Shown here: positions 16,800 to 26,447 of the stretch, in pieces
Layout of the letters: each line of letters opens with the position of its first letter
Numbering within the stretch: the first letter of the stretch is position 1
NCBI RefSeq assembly: GCF_000143985.1
Contig: NC_014364.1
Location: 744,001 to 808,000 of the forward strand
Origin: Sediminispirochaeta smaragdinae DSM 11293
GTDB taxonomy: Bacteria > Spirochaetota > Spirochaetia > DSM-16054 > Sediminispirochaetaceae
DNA: 64,000 bases
Reading direction: 5' to 3'
Notes under the pieces: model-generated
Seen by the model: only the letters and a program-made list of their open reading frames with translations
Databases searched by the model: none
What the model was told of the DNA's origin: nothing
Position numbers and translations under genes: made by a program

Positions 16800-18152
16800 A
16801 TGAAAAAGAGTATGGGGCTTTTTGTAGCTCTTTTATTGGTAGCGGGACTGCTCTGGGCCGGTGGGCAATCGGAAGCTGGAGCGGAAGCAGGAAGAGAAAA
16901 GGTGACCTTCCTTTTCTGGCCGGGGCCGGAGAGCGAGGCAATGCAGAAGGTGCTCGATGCCTACAATGCAGATCAGGGAATAAAGGATAATGTGGAAGTC
17001 GAGATGCTCCTTTTTAGCAGGCAAGGATTTTATGATAAACTCCTTGCGGATATGGCCGCGGGTAGCACGGAGTTTGATCTGAACCTGGTGACCACCTATA
17101 GCCTTGGCCGCTATGCTCCCTATCTGGAACCGCTGGATTCCTATATTACCAGCGATCCCGGCAAGACGTTTATTCCCGCCACCCTTAATTCCCTGGCGTT
17201 GGATGGTAAGCAGTACGGTGTGCCGACCGATGTCAGCCTGCATTTCAATATCTATCGCAAGGATTTGATAGACAAACTGCTCACCGATGCTTCCTGGAAA
17301 AGTAGCTATACTGCCATAGCGCAGAAATATCTGGGAAAGAAACTTTCTCCGAAAGACCCGGCGCAGTGGGATTGGGACGATTATCTTGCCACCACTCTGT
17401 TTTTTACCAAGTCGATTAATCCCGAATCGCCAACGACCTTCGGTACGGTGTTGCAGCTGAAAAACTTGATTTTCAATATCATGATCTGGCAGAGCACCAT
17501 GGTTTCAAATGGCGGCAACTGGATGGATGAGGCAGGGAACATCACCATTAATACTCCCGAGGCAAAACGTGGACTTGAGATGTATCAGATGATTATCGAT
17601 AACAAAGCGACACCTCCAGGGAGCCTCAATTATGAGTTTCCCGAATCGAATGAGGCATTCAAGGCGGGCCAGGTTGCTTCCATGTTTCAGTGGAACGCCG
17701 CATATTCCACCCTTACAAATCCCGATGACTCTCCTTCGGTCTACGATAAAATCGGAATTGCTCCGCTTCCTGCCGGAAGCCTCGGCCATCGAACCCATGT
17801 TCACAGCCTGGGAATCGGCATGAATGCCGCAAGCCTTCACAAAGAGGCCGCTGGAAAATTCGTCGATTACCTCTTCAGCGATAAAGCGATGGAGATCTAC
17901 GGCAGAGCAGGCGGCAGTCCTCCCGCTTCGATGGTTCTTGCAAGCCTTGCTGATATCAGGCCCGAATTCCCGACGGTCGCAGAATATCTGGAGAGATATG
18001 CCTATGTTGTGAACGGCGGGACAGCCGATTATGCCGTGCCCGTCTATGAGGTTATGGCAGAAGAGTTTTCCTCCGTCTGGTCCGGGGACCAGTCGATCGA
18101 CACGGCCCTGGCGCATACCGAACAGCGAATGAAGGAATTGATACATAAATAA
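16800..18152 (+). CDS. Sugar ABC transporter solute-binding protein (family 1)
   Basis: A 450-residue exported binding protein. The signal peptide ends LLWA, followed by GGQSE, with no lipobox Cys. Family 1 features include FLFWPGPESEAM at the mature N-terminus and a C-terminal lobe ending near EVMAEEFSSVWSG. ATG 16800 has AAGGAGG eight bases upstream; the in-frame GTG 16794 is too close to it. A terminator-like hairpin with six Ts separates it from the permeases. The sugar is unknown, but the divergent AGE epimerase and downstream ROK regulator suggest an amino sugar, mannose or disaccharide. Confidence 0.9.
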   Translation: MKKSMGLFVALLLVAGLLWAGGQSEAGAEAGREKVTFLFWPGPESEAMQKVLDAYNADQGIKDNVEVEMLLFSRQGFYDKLLADMAAGSTEFDLNLVTTYSLGRYAPYLEPLDSYITSDPGKTFIPATLNSLALDGKQYGVPTDVSLHFNIYRKDLIDKLLTDASWKSSYTAIAQKYLGKKLSPKDPAQWDWDDYLATTLFFTKSINPESPTTFGTVLQLKNLIFNIMIWQSTMVSNGGNWMDEAGNITINTPEAKRGLEMYQMIIDNKATPPGSLNYEFPESNEAFKAGQVASMFQWNAAYSTLTNPDDSPSVYDKIGIAPLPAGSLGHRTHVHSLGIGMNAASLHKEAAGKFVDYLFSDKAMEIYGRAGGSPPASMVLASLADIRPEFPTVAEYLERYAYVVNGGTADYAVPVYEVMAEEFSSVWSGDQSIDTALAHTEQRMKELIHK

Positions 18153-18160
18153 TGTTGGAA

Positions 18161-18192
18161 AACGGGTGACGACAAAACGTCGCCCGTTTTTT
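18161..18192 (+). terminator. Attenuator-like terminator between binding protein and permease
   Basis: AACGGGTGACG (18161-18171) pairs with CGTCGCCCGTT (18178-18188), one G-U pair, six-base loop, followed by a run of six T (18187-18192). It lies inside the operon, so partial termination would give more binding protein than permease. Confidence 0.8.
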
Positions 18193-18220
18193 ATAATCTC
18201 GGAGTAGAAAGAGGGGGAGC

Positions 18221-19081
18221 ATGACCAGTAGCATGACCCGGTACAGAAAATACCTTTTCATTGCGCCCCTGGCGCTGTTTTTGCTTATTACGCTTGGATA
18301 TCCGCTTGTTACAAATATCATATACAGTTTCAGCGATGTCACCTTTCGGACCATACGATCGCCAAGGCTTATCGGCGTTCAACATTATAAAGAGGTGCTG
18401 ACTTCTGCTGCTTTTTGGGGCAGTTTTTGGTTCAGTGCCAGATTTGCAATTGTAGCAACATTCTTTGAAGTCCTCCTCGGGCTGGGGCTTGCCATAGCAC
18501 TTGCACCGTTGCTCGAGCGCTATAAGATTCTTCTGACCTTCATTATGCTGCCTTTGATGATAGCCCCGGTCCTGATGGGGATCATGTACCGGCTTCTTTT
18601 AAACGAATTTGTGGGGCCGATTTCACAAATCATGCAGATGTTCGGAATCTATGTCAGCTTGCTGAACCCTCCCTGGATCGTTGGAACCCTCGTGACGATC
18701 GAGATTCTTCAATGGACGCCTTTTGCCTTCCTGATTATTTTTTCGGGATTACAGTCCATCTCCGGGGATGTTATCGAGGCCGCCAGGATAGATGGTGCTT
18801 CCGAGTGGGGAGTCTTTTGGTATATCACAATCCCTGCTTTATTGCCGAATATCTCCATTGCGGCCTTTGTCAGGTTTGTCGATTCCTTCAGGGTCTTCGA
18901 TCATATCTATGTGCTCACCGGAGGGGGACCAGGGCGGATGACTACCAGCCTGAGTATTTTTATCTATAAGTCGTTTTTTCAGCAGGAGCAGATAGGAACG
19001 GCCGTTGCTGCGGCCATGGTTCTTCTTATCGTATTTCTGATACCACTGATTTTCTCCATGAGACAGATTACAAGGAAATAG
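18221..19081 (+). CDS. Carbohydrate ABC transporter permease (MalF type)
   Basis: A 286-residue permease with six predicted membrane helices, preceded by GAGGGGGAG. The EAA loop reads VIEAARIDGAS...YITIPALLP (near residues 183-207). It follows the attenuator hairpin after the binding-protein gene and is two bases upstream of the MalG-type partner. It lacks the long periplasmic P2 loop of E. coli MalF, as most members of this family do. Confidence 0.9.
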   Translation: MTSSMTRYRKYLFIAPLALFLLITLGYPLVTNIIYSFSDVTFRTIRSPRLIGVQHYKEVLTSAAFWGSFWFSARFAIVATFFEVLLGLGLAIALAPLLERYKILLTFIMLPLMIAPVLMGIMYRLLLNEFVGPISQIMQMFGIYVSLLNPPWIVGTLVTIEILQWTPFAFLIIFSGLQSISGDVIEAARIDGASEWGVFWYITIPALLPNISIAAFVRFVDSFRVFDHIYVLTGGGPGRMTTSLSIFIYKSFFQQEQIGTAVAAAMVLLIVFLIPLIFSMRQITRK

Positions 19082-19083
19082 CG

Positions 19084-19896
19084 ATGAAAAAAACATTACG
19101 CATTATCTGTTATGTTCTGGTGGTTTTTATCTGTAATCTGCCGCTCTTGGCGACGATCGCAACCTCTCTAAAAACGCCTGCCCAAATATCCGCTTCCCCT
19201 CCGCTCCTTTTTTTTAAGCCGACTCTTGCCAATTATGCCGAGGTCCTCACCTCGCCGTCACTTCATTTTGGGACATACCTGAGAAATAGTTTCGGTCTCG
19301 CACTTCTTGGTACACTGTTTTCAATCCTCCTGGCCCTTCCGGCGGCCTACGGGATGGTCCGCCATGGTGTCGGAAAGAAATTCCTTCTGCCCTTTGTAAC
19401 CAACCTTCGGACCTTCCCCTTGATTATCTTTGCCATCCCCTTTTATTTTATGTTCCAGTCGGTCGGCCTTTTGGATACGGTTCTCGGTCTGGCGATTTTA
19501 TCCTGTCTCATTAATCTCCCCCTTGCCCTGGTGGTGCTGCTGAGCTTTTTCCAGGATTTGCCCATCGAACTTGAAGAGGCTGCCTTCGTGGACGGCGCTA
19601 GCACATTTCAGACCATGCGGATGATCATCCTTCCGCTTGCGACAACCGTCCTTGCGTCGGTCTCGGTACTTAGCTTTATCTATGCCTGGAATGAGTTTTT
19701 ATTTGGGCTTATACTCACAACAAAGGTAGCGACTCCCGTTACGGTTGGGGCGACGTTTTTTATTACTTCTTTTGGTATCCGCTGGGGACAGACCGCTGCG
19801 GCCATTACCTTGAGTATACTGCCTCCAATGTTTATCGGTGTTTTAAGTTTCCGCTATCTGACGAAAGCCCTCCTGTCGGGAGCCATTAAGGGATGA
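19084..19896 (+). CDS. Carbohydrate ABC transporter permease (MalG type)
   Basis: A 270-residue six-helix permease. The EAA motif is ELEEAAFVDGAS...ILPLATT near residues 160-185. It starts two bases after the previous permease stop, and its own stop overlaps the ROK regulator start (ATGA). The transporter therefore comprises one binding protein and two permeases, with no ATPase gene nearby. Confidence 0.9.
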   Translation: MKKTLRIICYVLVVFICNLPLLATIATSLKTPAQISASPPLLFFKPTLANYAEVLTSPSLHFGTYLRNSFGLALLGTLFSILLALPAAYGMVRHGVGKKFLLPFVTNLRTFPLIIFAIPFYFMFQSVGLLDTVLGLAILSCLINLPLALVVLLSFFQDLPIELEEAAFVDGASTFQTMRMIILPLATTVLASVSVLSFIYAWNEFLFGLILTTKVATPVTVGATFFITSFGIRWGQTAAAITLSILPPMFIGVLSFRYLTKALLSGAIKG

Positions 19897-21143
19897 GAAA
19901 AGAGAGTTCGATGAAAAAAATGAACGACCTGTCGCTGCTGCGAAGGCAGCGGTCGTCGGAAATTCTGCGATTCATTCTTGCAAACGGCGCCATGACCCGA
20001 TCCGAGATCGTGGCATGCACCGGCTACACCATGGCCTCGGTCATTAAATACACCCAGTTTCTTGTTGAATCGGGGGTTCTTATGCAGGAACCCGGTGGCA
20101 GCGGCCGAACTCTCTCCTTCCGCATTGCCACCGGCCTGGGAAATGTCGTCGCCATCGTCGTCGGCAGGACGATTCAGGCTATTTTGGTAAATCCCCATGG
20201 GGTGGAATTGTGCTCTTCCGACAAGATTCCTTTTGAATCGGATATCTCTCCCGAGGCCTTTCTGGCCGTTATCGATCAGGTGATCGGTCAGGTTAAACAG
20301 CGGCATGCGTCGTCGAAAGGGGGAGATATGCGGGCCATTGCCATCGGCTTGGCAATCGGCGGCTATATCAATCCCCGTAAGGGAATTTCCCACAGCTTCT
20401 ATGCCTCGAAAACATGGCAGGAGTTTAAGATAACCGATGCCATCGGCTCTGCATACGGTATCCATACCTTTATGATGAACGACGCAAATGCAGCGGTATT
20501 GGGAGAGAAGTATTACGGCGACGGAAAGGCCTTTGAAAACATGCTGCTCCTGTGGCTTGGCGAAGGAACCGGTTTGGGCTTGCTCTTGCAGGGGGAGCTT
20601 TATACCGGGGCGTCGTTTTACGCCGGGGAAATAGGCCACACCAAGACGGAGCTCTCCGATGAGCTTTGCTATTGCGGAAAAAACGGCTGCCTTGAGACCG
20701 TAACCTCGGAATCAAACCTTATTCGCTCGTTCCGGAATATGATCGGCAGCGTGGTCAACTCGGGTGGCATCATCCATCATCAAGATGGCGCGGAAGATGT
20801 CACCATCCAAACCCTCATCAATCTTGCAAATCAGGGCGATCGCTTTGCGCAAAAGGTCTTTACCTACGCGGCAAAGGCCCTTGCCGCAAAGCTTGCCGAT
20901 ATCTGTAATGTTCTCAACCCCGAGGCTCTGCTTTTTCGCGGTCCCATCATCGACGGTAATCGATTTCTGTTCGATGCCGTCGAACATGAGTTGCGTCCGC
21001 TTCTGCTTTCTCCCATCGATTCCGCTCTCACCCTGAGCTATAATACCGGAAGTGCTTCTCCCATCGGCAAGGGGCTTTCCGCCGCAGCCCTGCTTCAGAT
21101 ACTCGGAGATACGACTCCCGAGTCGGAGGGAAGCGGCTTGTAA
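19893..21143 (+). CDS. ROK-family transcriptional regulator (NagC/XylR type)
   Basis: A 416-residue regulator. Residues about 20-75 form a winged helix-turn-helix (ILRFILANGAMTRSEIVACT...). The remainder is the ROK sugar-kinase-like domain with LWLGEGTGLGLLL, EIGHTK and the zinc motif CYCGKNGCLE. The start overlaps the permease stop; an internal ATG at 19911 with GAGAG upstream is an alternative. Being last in the ABC operon, it likely senses the transported sugar or its phosphate and autoregulates this unit. Weak helices in the DNA-binding domain do not suggest decay. Confidence 0.88.
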   Translation: MRKESSMKKMNDLSLLRRQRSSEILRFILANGAMTRSEIVACTGYTMASVIKYTQFLVESGVLMQEPGGSGRTLSFRIATGLGNVVAIVVGRTIQAILVNPHGVELCSSDKIPFESDISPEAFLAVIDQVIGQVKQRHASSKGGDMRAIAIGLAIGGYINPRKGISHSFYASKTWQEFKITDAIGSAYGIHTFMMNDANAAVLGEKYYGDGKAFENMLLLWLGEGTGLGLLLQGELYTGASFYAGEIGHTKTELSDELCYCGKNGCLETVTSESNLIRSFRNMIGSVVNSGGIIHHQDGAEDVTIQTLINLANQGDRFAQKVFTYAAKALAAKLADICNVLNPEALLFRGPIIDGNRFLFDAVEHELRPLLLSPIDSALTLSYNTGSASPIGKGLSAAALLQILGDTTPESEGSGL

Positions 21144-21250
21144 GCCGATTCCTACAGGAGCGGATAAAGGAATCCGACATAAACCTACATGGCCGTCTGA
21201 TATGAAAATCTCATAGATGCTTTACCATCGATGACGTTGGTGAGGTATGC

Positions 21251-22720
21251 ATGAGAAATATTATCTGTGTTGATATCGGAAGTTCGCACATAAGTACCGG
21301 AGTCCTGCTTGAAGAGGGGGAGCTCGTGGCTGCCGCGGACATGGAGATACCGCTCATACGCGGCAGCAGCGGTGTTGTCGAATATGATCCCAATCAAATC
21401 TGGGGGCTCACCCTTTCCTGTATACGGGATTCTCTTCGTAAACTTGAATCAAAACACAAAAGCGATATCGCGGCGATCTCCGTGTCGAGCATGGGAGAGG
21501 TCGGCTTCCCCGTTGCACAGGATGGCACCCCTTTGTCCACCGCAATCAGCTGGATGGACCGCAGGGCCAGGGAACAGGCGAAGAGGCTTGCCGGTGATAT
21601 CGGTAGTGAAGAGCTTTTTCGGATTACGGGTATGCCCCTTGATTCGATGTTTTCGATCCATAAAATCCTGTGGCTCAGGGAACATCAGAAAGAAATTTTC
21701 ACATCCATGCACAAATGGGTATGTATCGCGGATTATATAAACTATAAGCTCGTCGGCGCCTTCTTTACCGATTACACCATAGCCTCCAGAACCATGCTTT
21801 TCGATATCACCGATTACCAGTGGTCGGCGCCGCTCCTCTCCTATACCGAGCTGAGGACCGATCAGCTTTCCGAACCCTGTATGCCCGGGACGGTAATCGG
21901 AAATATGAAAAGCGAGATCAAAGAAGCTTTGCATCTGGACGGTACGGTGGCCGTTGTCCTGGGAGGGCACGATCGGAGCTGTATTGCCGCAGCCATGGGG
22001 ATCGACAACAAGAATCAGATTATCGATTCGACGGGAATCGGTGAGGGGCTTATCAGCGTTACGGATGAGCGGTTCATACCGCCGAACATCAAGGAGAGCA
22101 ACCGCTTCTCCTGCTATCCGGGCTTTTTGGATCACAAGTATATCACCCTCGGCCATTTCGGGAGCGTCGGGCGATTGGTGAACTGGATCACCGATCAGTA
22201 CAGCATCAAGGACTTTATTGCGCACCGAAACCTGGAATCACCGATATATATCCCGAACACCTTCGTAAATAACAACTACCTGGAAAAGAGAATCTGGTTC
22301 GACTTAACCCCCCGCTCCACTCCCGAAGAGATCACCTACAGCATCTACGAGGGAATATCCTTCAATTTCAGGCAGATACTGGAACTCTACTGTAAAGAAT
22401 ATTCGGTACAGCACTATTCAATCTTCATGACAGGAGGAATGACCAGAAACGATGTTTTTACCCAGCTAAAGGCGGACACGCTGAATCACGCCATACTCAT
22501 TGATGTGGAGAATGTGGCCACCCTCATCGGGGTGGGAAAGATTGCCTTTCTCGGTACGGGAATATACCGGGACTGGGAAGAGATAAAAGCGACCATCCAG
22601 CCCAGCTTTGTCAAGGTTCATCCCCAGAAAGAGTATGAAGAATACTATCGCCAGCGATATCAGAAATATTACAAACAGGCTGAAAAGCTGAACAAGAGGA
22701 GAAAGGATGCCATACACTAA
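21251..22720 (+). CDS. FGGY-family carbohydrate kinase
   Basis: A 489-residue kinase of the xylulokinase/fuculokinase group. The N-terminal phosphate loop VDIGSSHISTGVLLE, the substrate-region SWMDRRAREQ, and GGHDRSCIAAAMG before the ATP-binding half are visible. ATG 21251 has TGAGG upstream. It begins a seven-gene unit and overlaps the aldolase gene by 14 bases. Together with a PfkB kinase and a class II aldolase in the same unit, it suggests two sequential phosphorylations of a ketose or polyol before cleavage. The exact sugar is not deducible. Confidence 0.88.
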   Translation: MRNIICVDIGSSHISTGVLLEEGELVAAADMEIPLIRGSSGVVEYDPNQIWGLTLSCIRDSLRKLESKHKSDIAAISVSSMGEVGFPVAQDGTPLSTAISWMDRRAREQAKRLAGDIGSEELFRITGMPLDSMFSIHKILWLREHQKEIFTSMHKWVCIADYINYKLVGAFFTDYTIASRTMLFDITDYQWSAPLLSYTELRTDQLSEPCMPGTVIGNMKSEIKEALHLDGTVAVVLGGHDRSCIAAAMGIDNKNQIIDSTGIGEGLISVTDERFIPPNIKESNRFSCYPGFLDHKYITLGHFGSVGRLVNWITDQYSIKDFIAHRNLESPIYIPNTFVNNNYLEKRIWFDLTPRSTPEEITYSIYEGISFNFRQILELYCKEYSVQHYSIFMTGGMTRNDVFTQLKADTLNHAILIDVENVATLIGVGKIAFLGTGIYRDWEEIKATIQPSFVKVHPQKEYEEYYRQRYQKYYKQAEKLNKRRKDAIH

Positions 22721-23549
22721 CTTGAACGAGGTTCTTCGCCACGGCAAGGAACACGGCTATGCAGCCGGAGCCTTCAATGTCGTCAACATGGAGATGATCC
22801 AGGCGGTCATCGATTGTGCGGAAAAAAACGGAGTCGGCGCCGTGGTGCAGATTTACTGGGAGAACGACCTCGACCATCTTACGAAGCACTATGCGGTTGC
22901 CATGACGAAGGCCGGTGCGGAGAACGCATCGGTTCCTATTGCCCTGCAGCTTGATCACGGCTGTGAAACCGAACTGTTGAAAGGCTGTATCGATGCCGGA
23001 TTTTCATCGGTCATGGCCGATTTCTCGGCTCATCCCTACGAGAAAAATATCGAACTGACACGAGAGATTGTCGAATATGCGCATGCGAAAGGCGCTACCG
23101 TTGAGGCCGAGCTGGGGCAGATCGTTTTGGGAACCGAGGGCAAAGATGAGATTTCGTCGCATATGACGGACCCTGCCATGGTTTCCGACTTTCTCGAAAA
23201 GACAGGCGTTGATGCCCTGGCCGTTGCGATCGGCACAGCCCACGGGGTCTATTCCGAGACGCCGGTGATCGATTTCGAGCGGCTGGAGAAGATTTTGTCC
23301 CTGGCTTCGAAACCAATTGTTGTCCATGGCGGATCGAAGGTTCCCGATGAAGATGTAAAGCGAATGGCTCGCCTTGGCATCAGTAAACTCAATATCGGCT
23401 TTGATCTCATGAATGCATTTCAGCAGTCAATAAAGGAAACGACGAAAACAAAAGACTTTGTTGCTCCTGTCGAAATCTTTTCCGCGGGAAAAGAGGCAGT
23501 GGCCAAGGTCCTTGATCATAAAATCAGTCTGCTCTCTTGGCAAAGATAG
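22707..23549 (+). CDS. Class II (zinc) ketose-bisphosphate aldolase family protein
   Basis: A 280-residue TIM-barrel aldolase of the fructose/tagatose-bisphosphate class. Active-site pieces are in order: LQLDHG (acid/base Asp and zinc His, near residue 80), VEAELG (Glu), IGTAHG (zinc His), VVHGGS (zinc His) and LNIGFDLMNAF near the C-terminus. It overlaps the FGGY kinase gene, so translation is coupled. It probably cleaves the bisphosphate made by the FGGY and PfkB kinases to dihydroxyacetone phosphate and an aldehyde. Confidence 0.88.
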   Translation: MPYTNLNEVLRHGKEHGYAAGAFNVVNMEMIQAVIDCAEKNGVGAVVQIYWENDLDHLTKHYAVAMTKAGAENASVPIALQLDHGCETELLKGCIDAGFSSVMADFSAHPYEKNIELTREIVEYAHAKGATVEAELGQIVLGTEGKDEISSHMTDPAMVSDFLEKTGVDALAVAIGTAHGVYSETPVIDFERLEKILSLASKPIVVHGGSKVPDEDVKRMARLGISKLNIGFDLMNAFQQSIKETTKTKDFVAPVEIFSAGKEAVAKVLDHKISLLSWQR

Positions 23550-23573
23550 CAGATAAAAAGAAGGAGTAAGGGT

Positions 23574-24863
23574 ATGAAAAGACTTTGTCTGATGGCGATG
23601 TTTGCCCTCCTGTGCATCTCTTTTGTGATTGCAGGTGGGAAGCAGGAACGTGATGGTGTCGTCGAGCTCGAATTCTGGATGCGAGATACTCGTCCGTCGA
23701 ATGTCGAGGCAATGGATCTGATCGTCGAGTCGTTCGAACAGCAGCATCCGGGAATCAAGGTGAATGTCGTTCTGACTCCATGGGACAGTGTGGAACAGAA
23801 GACCATGACGGCCATAGCGGCCGGAACACTTCCCGATCTTTCGCAGCTCAATCAGACCGGAGCCGCGGACTACGGAGAGAAGGGGATTCTCCTGAACCTT
23901 GACGACGAACTGAAAAGTTGGGACAGGCTCAACGACATATGCGGAGTCAGCGTTTCCCAGGCCAAGTACAATGGCGAATTCTATGCAATTCCTTGGTTCG
24001 CCGGTTCCAATGTCATGTTCTACAACAAGGATCTTTTCATCGAAGCCGGAATCGTTGATGCCGACGGCAATGCCGCGCCTCCGAAAAACTGGGAAGAGTT
24101 TCTTGCCGATGCGAAAAAACTGACGAAGGATACCGACGGCGACGGTGTCGTCGACCAATGGGGATTCGTGACACGGGGTGATGTCTCCCTTACCATTCCC
24201 ATCAGGGAGTTTATGCTTGCCGCAGGGGACGGGGAATGGGTCGATTCCAACCGGAACGTTATCGTAGACAGCAAGAAGAATCTTGAAGGGCTCAACTTTT
24301 ATCTTGATCTCTTTCAAAGATACAAGGTTGTTCCACCCGATACCCCTTCGGTAGACTATGTGGGCGAAGAGCAGTACTTCCTTTCCGGGAAGGTGGCCAT
24401 GATGTTTAACGGCCCCTGGAACCTTGGGAACATGTATGATTCTTCGGTCAATTGGGGTGTTGCTCTCGAACCGAAACGGGAGAAGAACGCCTGTCACATC
24501 GGCGGCTGTCCCGTTGGAATTTTCAATACCACGGAGCATCCGAACGAGGCATTGCTTTTTGCAAAGTATCTGGTCTCGGATGAGGCCCAGAAGATCTGGG
24601 CGGTCGATATGGGCAATGGCCTTCCCGTTACCCAAAAGGCACAAGAGCTTGCGAAACAGGATCCCGTTATCAAGGTGTTTGTAGAGAGCCTCCAGGCCGC
24701 GGACGCAGACAATGTCACTCCTCCGCCGCAAATACCGGAATGGGTTTCTATAGAACGCTCGGTTGCTCCGCCGATTTTTCAGAGTGCACTTCTTGGAGAG
24801 ATTACAGCGGAGGCATGCCTTGCGCAGCTTCAGAGTGCAATGACCGCAGCCCTGAACGAATAG
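23574..24863 (+). CDS. Sugar ABC transporter solute-binding protein (family 1)
   Basis: A 429-residue exported binding protein preceded by AAGGAG. The signal peptide ends SFVIA and the mature protein begins GGKQE, with no lipobox Cys. Family features include VNVVLTPWDSVEQKTMTAIAAG and MFYNKDLFIEAGI. It precedes a hairpin, a damaged permease gene and an intact permease gene. If the first permease is truly broken, this protein may deliver its sugar to another transporter or be non-functional. Confidence 0.9.
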   Translation: MKRLCLMAMFALLCISFVIAGGKQERDGVVELEFWMRDTRPSNVEAMDLIVESFEQQHPGIKVNVVLTPWDSVEQKTMTAIAAGTLPDLSQLNQTGAADYGEKGILLNLDDELKSWDRLNDICGVSVSQAKYNGEFYAIPWFAGSNVMFYNKDLFIEAGIVDADGNAAPPKNWEEFLADAKKLTKDTDGDGVVDQWGFVTRGDVSLTIPIREFMLAAGDGEWVDSNRNVIVDSKKNLEGLNFYLDLFQRYKVVPPDTPSVDYVGEEQYFLSGKVAMMFNGPWNLGNMYDSSVNWGVALEPKREKNACHIGGCPVGIFNTTEHPNEALLFAKYLVSDEAQKIWAVDMGNGLPVTQKAQELAKQDPVIKVFVESLQAADADNVTPPPQIPEWVSIERSVAPPIFQSALLGEITAEACLAQLQSAMTAALNE

Positions 24864-24883
24864 CAGGAGAGGCTATGATGTAT

Positions 24884-24921
24884 GCCGACTCTCCCGTCGT
24901 TTCTTTCGGCGGGAGAGCGGC
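24884..24921 (+). promoter_or_regulatory. Hairpin between binding-protein and permease genes
   Basis: GCCG-A-CTCTCCCG (24884-24896) pairs with CGGGAGAG-CGGC (24910-24921), with one bulged A and a 13-base loop. No T-run follows. It matches the hairpins after the other binding-protein genes in this window. Confidence 0.6.
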
Positions 24922-24930
24922 TTTACCGAA

Positions 24931-25610
24931 ATGATTATGAATGGCAAACACAATTACTACGAAACGAATTACAGGCTCTTTTTGCTGCCTATAGTTCTGA
25001 TAATGCTGACAAGCATTCTTATTCCGATCGTCAACACCGTACGCTACTCGTTCCCTGGATGCTTCCGGGGGCCCTTGCGGCCATCATGTGGAAATGGTTG
25101 TATCACGGCTCGGTCGGGCTGATAAATCAAATGCTTTTACGTATGCATATTATTAGCGCCCCCATCCCCTGGCTGGCAAGCACGCAGTTTGTGCTCATCT
25201 CCGTTGTGTTGGTGAATGTCTGGCGGGGGGCTCCCTTTTTCATGGTGATGCTCTTCGGCGGCCTGCAGACCATTCCGAACGAACTCTACGAGGCGGCAAT
25301 GATAGACGGTGCAGGGAGCTTTACCTCGTTTCGCAATATCACCATACCGTTGCTCAAGCCCTTGATCCTGACCCTCAGTCTCTACGGCTTTATCGGAGCC
25401 TTCAATTTCATCGATATCATTCTTGTCCTGACAAAGGGAGGGCCTGCCCATCATACCCTGACCCTTCCCCTTTATGTGTGGCAGCTTGCTTTTGTCGACA
25501 TGAAGATAAGCTATGCGACAGCCGTTTGTGTTCTTATGTGCCTCTTCCTTGTTGTACTTCTTGGTATCATGATGTTGTTTCTCAAAAAAAGGGGAGGAGC
25601 TGATGAGTAG
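24931..25610 (+). pseudogene. Carbohydrate ABC permease gene with internal deletion and frame change
   Basis: The N-terminus of a MalF/UgpA permease begins at ATG 24931 or 24937 and runs through its first helix (FLLPIVLIMLTSILIPIVNTVRYS). After about 40 residues the frame becomes nonsense. The rest of the permease continues in another frame from about 25038 (RTLLVPWMLPGALAAIMWKW...) to the stop at 25610, including the EAA loop ELYEAAMIDGAG. About 75 residues normally present (first periplasmic loop and second helix) are missing. The shared bases at 25038-25053 encode NTVRYSF in one frame and RTLLVPW in the other, as if a deletion joined two short direct repeats. An N-terminally truncated product is the alternative. 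Confidence 0.78.
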
Positions 25611-26445
25611 TACCAAAATGAAACGCTTCTTCTCTTCAGTGGGTGTGAACCTGTTGGTGGTCCTGGCCCTGCTCTTTATCCTTACCCCTGTGATCTGGCT
25701 TTTTTTAACCTCGATCAAGACCCGGTCCGAGATGTTCCAGACCCCGATTACCCTGTTTCCAAAGACTTTCGATTTCGGAAACTACGTGAAGATATGGGAA
25801 AAGATACAATTCGGCACCTTTATAAAAAACAGTCTGATCATGTCGCTCTATAATACCGTCGTCACCCTTGCGATAGCTTCCATGGCAGCCTACTCTCTTT
25901 CCCGTTATACCTTCAAGGGAAAGGATTTTTTTCTCCGCTATTTGCTGGTCTCCCAGATGTTTCCCGCGGTGTTGGTCCTTATCCCCCTTTTCCTGATGGT
26001 AAAACGGATCGGGCTTTTAGGAACCTTTACCGGGCTGGAGATATGCTACCTGACAATAACAATCCCGTTCTGTACCTGGGCGTTGAAAAACTATTTCGAT
26101 AAAATCACTCCAACGATAGAAGAATCCGCGATGATCGACGGTTGTTCCTTTATCACCTCATACATAAAAATCTTTCTTCCCGTTGCCTTGCCCGGACTGG
26201 TATCGGTAGGAACCTACTGTTTTCTTTCATCGTGGAATGAATATCTGTTTACGGTGGTCTTCATGCAGACTCAGGATACCTGGACGCTGCCTGTCGGCCT
26301 GGCGGCTCTTAGTGGCCAGTTCGCATTGGACATGGGTCTGTTGACGGCAGGCGGTATCATCAGTCTTGTTCCGGCTGTGATCATCATGCTGTTCTTACAG
26401 AAATATTTACTTGAAGGAATGTTGGCAGGATCTGTAAAGGAATAA
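25603..26445 (+). CDS. Carbohydrate ABC transporter permease (MalG type)
   Basis: A 280-residue intact permease with six helices. The EAA loop is TIEESAMIDGCS...IFLPVALP near residues 168-195. Its start overlaps the end of the damaged permease gene by eight bases. It is followed two bases later by a PfkB kinase gene. Without an intact partner it may not form a working transporter. Confidence 0.88.
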   Translation: MSSTKMKRFFSSVGVNLLVVLALLFILTPVIWLFLTSIKTRSEMFQTPITLFPKTFDFGNYVKIWEKIQFGTFIKNSLIMSLYNTVVTLAIASMAAYSLSRYTFKGKDFFLRYLLVSQMFPAVLVLIPLFLMVKRIGLLGTFTGLEICYLTITIPFCTWALKNYFDKITPTIEESAMIDGCSFITSYIKIFLPVALPGLVSVGTYCFLSSWNEYLFTVVFMQTQDTWTLPVGLAALSGQFALDMGLLTAGGIISLVPAVIIMLFLQKYLLEGMLAGSVKE

Positions 26446-26447
26446 GC

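Noticed and set aside
23427-24731. 434-codon open frame on the minus strand, antisense to a binding-protein gene
   Set aside because: It is a codon-bias shadow: it has no ribosome site or family pattern, and the plus strand carries a clear solute-binding protein.
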